From the NCBI GenBank assembly GCA_002424495.1, contig DIKH01000397.1, positions 605 through 13,079 on the forward strand: 12,475 nt of DNA. Reading direction: 5' to 3'. The translations under genes and the position numbers were made by a program. The notes beneath the pieces were generated by a model. It had not been told where the DNA came from and ran no database searches. It worked only from the letters and a program-made list of their open reading frames with translations. The DNA is from Desulfobacteraceae bacterium UBA5623 (GTDB lineage Bacteria > Desulfobacterota > DSM-4660 > Desulfatiglandales > Desulfatiglandaceae). Shown piece after piece: positions 7,650-12,475 of this stretch (position 1 is the stretch's first letter; each line of letters begins with the position of its first letter).

Positions 7650-9281
7650 ATGGACAGCTCATCGATAAGAAAATTATATGAATTTGGAACAGATATAACT
7701 CGAAATGATATTTTTATATGCCTCATTTTATTTTCGACTTGTCTTTTAGCTGGTCTGTCACAGATGGTCCCAAGTGTTTGCGGAGTTTTTCATGATGACG
7801 GCATCTATATCCTTACGGCTAAAGCACTCGCTAAGGGAGAAGGATATCGGCTAATAAATTTACCCGATAATTTGTTTCAAACAAAATATCCCCCTTTATA
7901 TCCTATACTGATTGCCTTAATATGGACAATACTTCCTTCCTTTCCCAAAAATACAGTAGTCATGCAGCTCGTAAATATCTTTTTAAGCGCGATTACTATA
8001 TCGATATGTTATTTATATTTTAATAAATTTAAATATTTTTCTAATAATATTATAGTCTGTTCATTATTAATTTGTAGCACATCGCCATTTTTTTTATATT
8101 TTACTTCTTTACTTTCATCGGAAATGCTATTTTTCTTTCTATATTGTTTAATGTTGTGGTACTTTGATTACTTGATAACTCAACAATCAAATGCAACCCG
8201 ATTCCAATATGTTATTCTAGGTATTGTTATATCTTTACCTTTTTTGTGCAGAACCGTAGGTTTGATATTTATCCCAATCGCCTTATTATTGCTGCTTATA
8301 CATAAGCGCCGGCTAACATGGACCCTATTGGGTATTTTGATTGCAGCGCTTCCATGGTTATTATGTCAGATGTCTGCCTCTCTTAGTGCAGGATATGAAC
8401 CTGTCCGTACTTATTATACTGATTATACCGGATGGTGGATAAGGAATGGTTTTAAACACATTATAGATGTTTCCTTTATTAATTTCATCAATATTTCAAT
8501 AAGTATGTTGTCGACATCACTGTGGGGGGTGTACAAATCATTACCGTATAATCTTAACCCCATTTTCTTTTTATTAGGTATGATTCCTTTTATTGACATG
8601 ATCTTACAGAAACAAAACAATATTTCTCTCCGGTACTTCCTTGGTGGATATTTATTATTGGTTTGTATATGGCCATGGCCGTCACAACGATTTTTAGTAC
8701 CAATAATGCCTTTTATCTTATGTTATTTCTTTAATAGAATATATTTATTACTCACTAAATCTGAATTAATAGCTAAAATTCCAATATTTTCATCTATGAT
8801 AATTATATTTTTAATATTCAATATTAATTCACTGCTTAATGTAAGACAAATTCATTCTGCTACACGCTATCCTTATTTAGGTACAATCTCTACGGTTTCA
8901 AATTATGCACATTGGTCTTCATTCGAAAAAGTCTTTCAATGGTTGAAGGTCAACAGCAGCAAAAAAGACGTTATAGCAAGCAATCTTGATTCCATGCTTT
9001 ATCTGTACACAGACCGCAAATCTTTCCGGCCTTTTGCCGTCAATCCAACATCCCTGTTTTATGGGAAAGACGGCCCCAAAGTAGGAACCACAACGGAATT
9101 TAAGGAATGCTTGAACAAATATAAACCTAAGTATTTGGTTCAAATGGCTATGCCCGGCTTTGCAGAAGAAAAACCGTTTAATGATCTGATAGAATTGTTC
9201 CGAAAGGAAAATCCTCAGTGTCTGAAACCTGTATGTATAGGCGATGATAGACGTTTTATAATATATAGGGTTCAATATTGA
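7650..9281 (+). CDS. Family 39 (ArnT/PMT-like) integral membrane glycosyltransferase
   Basis: The 543-residue protein has about eleven membrane helices and a C-terminal soluble part from about residue 425. Its first periplasmic loop carries VFHDDGIYILTAKALAKGEG with the acidic pair D49-D50, followed by QTKYPPLYPILIALI. This DD...GEGY...YPPLYP pattern is the hallmark of bacterial GT39/ArnT-like enzymes that move a sugar from a polyprenyl-phosphate donor to lipid or protein acceptors in the periplasm. The C-terminal segment (SSFEKVFQWLKVNSSKKDVI) resembles the small domain often found in such proteins. A purine-rich Shine-Dalgarno (AAAGAAAG) precedes the ATG. It is the most AT-rich gene here: a hand count of line 8041-8100 gives 13 G+C in 60, against 29 in 60 for lptD at 2041-2100. 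Donor could come from the GT2 enzyme; the acceptor is unknown. Confidence 0.8.
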   Translation: MDSSSIRKLYEFGTDITRNDIFICLILFSTCLLAGLSQMVPSVCGVFHDDGIYILTAKALAKGEGYRLINLPDNLFQTKYPPLYPILIALIWTILPSFPKNTVVMQLVNIFLSAITISICYLYFNKFKYFSNNIIVCSLLICSTSPFFLYFTSLLSSEMLFFFLYCLMLWYFDYLITQQSNATRFQYVILGIVISLPFLCRTVGLIFIPIALLLLLIHKRRLTWTLLGILIAALPWLLCQMSASLSAGYEPVRTYYTDYTGWWIRNGFKHIIDVSFINFINISISMLSTSLWGVYKSLPYNLNPIFFLLGMIPFIDMILQKQNNISLRYFLGGYLLLVCIWPWPSQRFLVPIMPFILCYFFNRIYLLLTKSELIAKIPIFSSMIIIFLIFNINSLLNVRQIHSATRYPYLGTISTVSNYAHWSSFEKVFQWLKVNSSKKDVIASNLDSMLYLYTDRKSFRPFAVNPTSLFYGKDGPKVGTTTEFKECLNKYKPKYLVQMAMPGFAEEKPFNDLIELFRKENPQCLKPVCIGDDRRFIIYRVQY

Positions 9282-9739
9282 TGAAAAATCAGAAAATCCT
9301 TCTTTACAAAGCCAACGTATTTTGATACTAGGCCATTATTGAATTGGAAGAGATGCCTCTATTCCTTCCATATGTGCGTCATGAAATCGCATTAAGGATA
9401 CGTCGTTTCAATTTGATCTTTGAAATATTAAGCATACAGCCTGTGGTAGTTTTCTGAAACTGAATGATATTTCTCAAGATCCTGTCAGATCTGCCGATAT
9501 ACTATCCAGGTTGCGGTCCAAAATCTCCATATAGAATAGGGTTGGTACGACCATTCTGCCGTTAAATGACCGCGAAATCCTATGCCGACAATGTAGAAAT
9601 CAGGTTAGTATCCATCCAATTGCTGGATAATGGCTCGATGTTCGGGCTTCGCCATTCAGACGAGAGCCTGATCAGATACGGACAGGCACCGCCATACGAA
9701 AGAAACCGACGGACATCTGACACCCGGATTCAGGCCTAT

Positions 9740-9772
9740 GTAATATTTTCCCGATTAAAGGTAAAATATTAC
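9740..9772. repeat. Inverted repeat GTAATATTTT / AAAATATTAC
   Basis: The arms 9740-9752 and 9760-9772 are reverse complements at 12 of 13 bases around the 7-nt centre GATTAAA. The right arm is followed by ACAAAAAAG. Such a dyad can be an operator, or the scar of a small mobile unit, in DNA that otherwise shows no gene. Confidence 0.55.
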
Positions 9773-9895
9773 ACAAAAAAGTGGCAGAGTATTACATGGC
9801 CTTTATATCTAGAAATTATTTATTTATTTTATTTTATAATATCATTATTTTATTTTTTATTGCGATTGAGGGATTCTAAGGCTGAGCATGTATGA

Positions 9896-9923
9896 ATTGA
9901 CAACCCTGTTTTTTCTTGTCAAT
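9896..9923. promoter_or_regulatory. Dyad ATTGACAA-N12-TTGTCAAT, candidate activator site
   Basis: Positions 9896-9903 and 9916-9923 are perfect 8-bp reverse complements. Their centre lies about 170 bp upstream of the predicted start of the sigma-54 transcript, a normal distance for an enhancer-binding activator. The left arm also contains TTGACA, a sigma-70 -35 box, but no acceptable -10 box lies 16-18 nt downstream. The activator assignment is inference. Confidence 0.4.
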
Positions 9924-10052
9924 ACAGGATACTATATGAAAAGACGGATAAAAGGGCCTCCTGTTTTCAATAGCATATTCCAGACACGGCCCCATTGATT
10001 CTTTCAATTCAGGGGCGCCGGAAGACGACGTGCAAGGAACTTATTTAAAAGT

Positions 10053-10068
10053 TGGCATGCTTGTTGCT
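10053..10068 (+). promoter_or_regulatory. Sigma-54 (RpoN) promoter for the flp/Tad locus
   Basis: The sequence TGGCATG-CTTG-TTGCT fits the sigma-54 consensus TGGCACG-N4-TTGCW with one mismatch. The essential GG (10054-10055) and GC (10066-10067) are exactly 12 bp apart, as required for the -24 and -12 elements. Transcription would start near 10079, giving a leader of about 190 nt before the Flp pilin ATG. This promoter class needs an ATP-dependent activator binding upstream. Confidence 0.65.
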
Positions 10069-10095
10069 ATGGAGAAGTTACGAAATACGTTGGTC

Positions 10096-10109
10096 CCTTC
10101 GGCCGAAGG
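10096..10109. repeat. Perfect 14-bp palindrome CCTTCGGCCGAAGG
   Basis: The 14 bases are exactly self-complementary. The site falls about 17-30 nt into the predicted flp leader and is followed by another small stem (AGTCG 10112-10116 with CGACT 10125-10129). It could bind a dimeric regulator or help fold the leader RNA. A role is not demonstrated. Confidence 0.5.
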
Positions 10110-10269
10110 TTAGTCGCGTGTTGACGACTCTAAAGATGTAAAAAGGCTTTTGCCGGATGTCATTTTTCAGATCGCCAATCGTTGATTATATGGAAAAAGG
10201 TCTTGGGTAAGGATGTAGGTCTTAAACAGATAGGCAAAAACAAACAAAACAGAAGAAAGGAGAGTTATC

Positions 10270-10437
10270 ATGAAAAAAATTTGGAATTTTATCAAAGAAG
10301 AAGACGGATTGGAGACTGTGGAGTATGCCATCATCGCCGGGCTTATTGTCGTGGGGACGATAGCAACGATCTTATCGATTGGAACATGGGTAAAGACTCA
10401 ATTTACTTCCCTTCAATCTGGTCTGTCGGGATCTTAA
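10270..10437 (+). CDS. flp: Flp/Fap-type major pilin of the Tad system
   Basis: The 55-residue product is of normal Flp length. A short basic leader, MKKIWNFIKEEDG, is followed by the cleavage point after G13 and then LETVEYAIIAGLIVVGTIA. Glu at +5 and the adjacent Tyr (E18-Y19) are the Flp hallmark, needed for processing and assembly, and the hydrophobic helix follows directly. The C-terminus is short and Ser/Gly-rich (SLQSGLSGS). The gene has an excellent Shine-Dalgarno (AAAGGAGAG, 10256-10264). It is first in the locus and is followed by the peptidase that should cleave it. It is easily missed because it is under 60 codons and a longer frame overlaps it. Confidence 0.92.
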   Translation: MKKIWNFIKEEDGLETVEYAIIAGLIVVGTIATILSIGTWVKTQFTSLQSGLSGS

Positions 10438-10493
10438 GCACCTTGATCCACCGCAGGTTATAAAAAGTACTACGACGTAACAGGTGTGCAACC

Positions 10494-10538
10494 AACCGTA
10501 GGAATTTCTCCCAATTAGAGAGGGGGGTTCCTACGGTT
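10494..10538 (+). terminator. Strong hairpin between flp and cpaA, attenuator or partial terminator
   Basis: AACCGTAGGAA (10494-10504) and TTCCTACGGTT (10528-10538) pair perfectly over 11 bp. The 23-nt interior can pair further through TCTC (10507-10510) with GAGA (10518-10521). No T-run follows, so it is not a classical intrinsic terminator. It more likely protects the flp mRNA 3' end or lets only part of the transcription reach cpaA, which would keep pilin in excess over the assembly proteins. Confidence 0.6.
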
Positions 10539-10572
10539 CAATTAACCGGTTTATCTCAAACGGACAGCCAAA

Positions 10573-11139
10573 ATGAACATGCCTTTAGTTCTTTTTCTAG
10601 GGTTCGGAATGACAATCGCGGCCGTCAATGATTTCAGGACTGGAAAAATCCCCAATCTCCTTACCTTTCCGATGATTCTTTTCGGAATCATTTATCACAG
10701 CGTGATGAGCGGATGGAACGGATTGGGGTTCAGTTTTGGTGGCTTGATTGTCGGGCTTTGTATCTTCCTTGTCCCTTATGGGATGGGCGCAATGGGGGCG
10801 GGGGATGCAAAACTCTTGGGCGCTGCGGGCGCTTTTTTGGGGCCGAAAGGAACAATCATTGTTGCGGTTATCTGCGTCCTACTAGGGCTGATTTATGCCA
10901 TGACGCTTCTGGTTGTCCATCGAACATACGCCCGGTCTTTTCTACAAAGATGCGGGATAACAATCAAGACCCTTTTTCTTACGCGCCAGTTCATTCCAAT
11001 TCCCCCGGAAGAACATGAAAAACAACCGTTGCTACGGTTTGCGCTACCCATTGCCTTGGGGACCATTATTTATATTTATTTGAAGCTGACCGGAAGCAAT
11101 CTGATTCAGGATTTTCTGGGGTTTCAATTCAGCCTTTAA
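10573..11139 (+). CDS. cpaA: Type IV prepilin peptidase of the Tad system (A24 family, CpaA/TadV)
   Basis: This 188-residue integral membrane aspartyl protease removes the leader of Flp and of pseudopilins at the inner membrane. The two catalytic aspartates are visible: D20 in NDFRTGKIPN and D78 in the GAGDAK motif (GxGD at 75-78). About five to six hydrophobic helices are present. The N-terminal methylase domain of PilD is missing, as is normal for TadV/CpaA. A longer loop with PIPPEEHEK (about 142-152) precedes the last helix. The Shine-Dalgarno is weak (GGA near 10562), and ATG 10579 is an alternative start two codons downstream. It lies between the pilin and CpaB genes. Confidence 0.9.
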   Translation: MNMPLVLFLGFGMTIAAVNDFRTGKIPNLLTFPMILFGIIYHSVMSGWNGLGFSFGGLIVGLCIFLVPYGMGAMGAGDAKLLGAAGAFLGPKGTIIVAVICVLLGLIYAMTLLVVHRTYARSFLQRCGITIKTLFLTRQFIPIPPEEHEKQPLLRFALPIALGTIIYIYLKLTGSNLIQDFLGFQFSL

Positions 11140-11159
11140 CTGTTATTAGGAGACTTATT

Positions 11160-12005
11160 ATGGGGAGGTGGAAAGCGTTTATTCCAATTATTCTGGCCTT
11201 GGTCATTGCCACTGGAGGCAGTCTCTTCGTGTACCGGTGGCTTCAGAACAAGACAATACCCCGGCAGGCGGTTCAGGTGCAAGCAGACGCTGTCCCTATA
11301 GTTGTTGCCGCAGCAGATCTGCCCAATGGGACCAAACTTACTAAAGAAATGCTGAGGGAGGCACCTTTCCTGAGGGAAAGCCTGCCTGGCGGCTGCCAGA
11401 TGGATATAAATGCCTTGGAAGGGCGAGTGCTCATTTTGCCCCTCAGTCAAAGAGAGCCCATTCTGGAATCTAAATTGGCGCCTGCTGATGTAACTGTGGG
11501 CGGTGTATCCGCCGTTGTCAAACAGGGAATGCGGGCCATTGCCGTCAAAGGGGACAAGGTTATAGGCATATCCGGTTTCATACAACCCGGAAACAGGGTG
11601 GATGTTCTGGTTACCCTGCAGGATCCCGCAACCAAAAATGAGGTCACCAAGCTGGTGCTCGCCAATGTCCTTGTCCTTGCAACAGGCACTGAAATTAAGG
11701 AGCAACAGGGCGGCAAGCCAGGTCCGGTGGACGTGTACACCCTGGAGGTGGATCCGGAGCAGGGTGAAAAACTGGCCCTGGCTGCTGCTGAAGGAAAGCT
11801 GCAATTCGCCCTGAGAAACATGGCGGACATGGAGACCGTGCTTACAAAAGGCGCGACCATTACCTCCACACTGGCCTCGCTTCGGGGAGAGAACCCAAAA
11901 CCTAAGACCTCAGAACCAGTGAAAAAATGGGTCCCGAGAGAGAGGAGTGTGAAGGTTGAAGTGATCAAAGGTGATAAGGTCAGCAATCAAACATTCAGCT
12001 ATTAA
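11160..12005 (+). CDS. cpaB: Flp pilus assembly protein CpaB/RcpC
   Basis: The 281-residue protein has one N-terminal membrane anchor (about residues 8-26). An SAF-like domain follows, with VPIVVAAADLPNGTKLTKEM (about 45-64) and LEGRVLILPLSQREPILESK. The central part, MRAIAVKGDKVIGISGFIQP then GNRVDVLVTL, is the signature RcpC/CpaB domain with its G-x-I-x-P-G-D/N-R-V-D-V core. The protein acts in the periplasm with the CpaC secretin. A Shine-Dalgarno AGGAG (11148-11152) lies 7 nt before the ATG. The gene is 20 bp from cpaA and 23 bp from cpaC, so one transcript is likely. The C-terminal tail is basic and low in complexity. Confidence 0.9.
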   Translation: MGRWKAFIPIILALVIATGGSLFVYRWLQNKTIPRQAVQVQADAVPIVVAAADLPNGTKLTKEMLREAPFLRESLPGGCQMDINALEGRVLILPLSQREPILESKLAPADVTVGGVSAVVKQGMRAIAVKGDKVIGISGFIQPGNRVDVLVTLQDPATKNEVTKLVLANVLVLATGTEIKEQQGGKPGPVDVYTLEVDPEQGEKLALAAAEGKLQFALRNMADMETVLTKGATITSTLASLRGENPKPKTSEPVKKWVPRERSVKVEVIKGDKVSNQTFSY

Positions 12006-12028
12006 TTAGCAGATGGAGGAGTCAGCCA

Positions 12029-12475
12029 ATGTTTCATATAAAAAAGAATAGGATATACACGTGTGCAGCTCTATGTTTCTTCCTTCTGGTGGTTTCGTCA
12101 TGGGCGGTCGACTCTCAGGCATTGGAAATGCAAGAGACATCAACACTCCAACTGGTCCAGGGCAAGTCAATGGTGCTAAGACAGATTGTCCAGGTAAAAC
12201 GCGTCTCAATTGCAGACCCCAAAACAGCAGACTTTGTCCTGACCTCTCCGTATGAAATCTACATTACAGGGAAGGCCGCCGGTACAACAACTTTGACGTT
12301 GTGGCAGGATAAAGCCGGTTGCCGCGTGTACAATCTTGATGTTTCGTTCGATATTTCCCAGTTGAAAAAGAGGCTCCATGAAAGCCTGCCCCAGGAGACC
12401 GACCTGAGCGTCACGGCCACCAATAATGCACTAACCCTCTCGGGACGGGTGTCAAGCGCATCGAACCTGAGCCAG
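12029..12475 (+). CDS. cpaC: Flp pilus secretin CpaC/RcpA, N-terminal part
   Basis: Only the first 149 residues lie in the window. Residues 1 to about 32 form a Sec signal peptide with a basic start (MFHIKKNR), a hydrophobic core (CAALCFFLLVVSSWA) and an AxA-like end near SQA. The mature start QLVQGKSMVLRQIVQVKRVS, then IADPKTADFVL and YITGKAAGTTTLTLW, is the pilus-assembly N-terminal domain of CpaC/RcpA secretins. From about residue 125 a BON-like segment begins (TDLSVTATNNALTLSGRVSS). The barrel domain lies beyond the window. TGGAGGA (12014-12020) sits 8 nt before the ATG. The product should form the outer-membrane pore through which the Flp pilus leaves. Confidence 0.9.
   Translation, partial: MFHIKKNRIYTCAALCFFLLVVSSWAVDSQALEMQETSTLQLVQGKSMVLRQIVQVKRVSIADPKTADFVLTSPYEIYITGKAAGTTTLTLWQDKAGCRVYNLDVSFDISQLKKRLHESLPQETDLSVTATNNALTLSGRVSSASNLSQ

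Larger units (their letters stand above)
9282..10269. other. Nearly 1 kb without a supported gene, probably decayed DNA plus the flp control region
   Basis: No frame on either strand carries a convincing protein with a ribosome site. The longest plus-strand frame (9566-9895) has no Shine-Dalgarno, an unstructured start and a hydrophobic end that merely reflects an A/T run around 9800-9860. On the minus strand, roughly 9480-9560 reads FNGRMVVPTLFYMEILDRNL, which looks protein-like but is broken by stops and was not recognised. The right part holds inverted repeats and a sigma-54-type promoter, listed separately. The stretch probably contains the right edge of the accessory block followed by native regulatory DNA. 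Confidence 0.5.

Noticed and set aside
9566..9895. 109-codon plus-strand frame
   Set aside because: It has no ribosome site and no recognisable domain; its hydrophobic end comes from an A/T-only run. Not called as a gene.
9897..9935. TTGACA as the -35 box of a sigma-70 promoter
   Set aside because: No acceptable -10 sequence occurs at normal spacing; the hexamer is better explained as part of the 8-bp dyad.
10182..10463. 93-codon plus-strand frame before and over flp
   Set aside because: It overlaps the well-supported Flp pilin in another frame, uses the flp Shine-Dalgarno as coding sequence and gives an unlikely basic, His/Cys-rich protein.
11136..11986. Two long minus-strand frames (222 and 179 codons) opposite cpaB
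   Set aside because: They are antisense shadows of cpaB with no recognisable domain; cpaB has a clear Shine-Dalgarno and family motifs.

Overview
The window looks like chromosomal DNA of a Gram-negative, LPS-bearing bacterium. A folC-lptD pair, a Tat-exported DUF362 protein, a sigma-54-type promoter and a Tad pilus locus together suggest Desulfobacterota (the former Deltaproteobacteria). That assignment is inference from gene content and style. No rRNA, tRNA or CRISPR array was seen.

Left part (1-2950): the 3' end of folC is followed by a 219-bp spacer with an inverted pair of 7-bp tandem repeats, then a complete lptD with a GTG start. Running toward lptD on the minus strand is a 37-codon remnant of the C-terminus of a GlcD-like FAD-linked oxidase. 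It stops abruptly just before the next gene, which points to an old insertion or deletion junction.

Middle part (2970-9281): an accessory block of five plus-strand genes. They are a GT-C-like multipass membrane protein, a DPM1-like family 2 glycosyltransferase, an alpha/alpha-toroid (prenyltransferase/squalene-cyclase-like repeat) protein, a Tat-targeted DUF362 protein that overlaps it, and an ArnT/PMT-like family 39 glycosyltransferase. A decayed REP-associated tyrosine transposase (RAYT) tail with two in-frame stops lies inside the block. The three glycosyltransferase genes are visibly AT-rich, while the toroid/DUF362 pair is closer to the flanking genes, so the block looks like a mosaic of horizontally acquired pieces. 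The likely logic is that the GT2 enzyme charges a polyprenyl phosphate with a sugar, one or both GT-C proteins transfer it on the periplasmic side, and the toroid/DUF362 pair adds an unknown cytoplasmic plus exported step.

Right part (9282-12475): nearly 1 kb without a convincing gene, containing several inverted repeats and a good sigma-54 promoter. It leads into a Tad/Flp pilus locus in the order flp (55-aa pilin), cpaA/tadV (prepilin peptidase), cpaB/rcpC, and cpaC/rcpA (secretin, cut by the window end). A strong hairpin sits between flp and cpaA and may set the ratio of pilin to assembly proteins.
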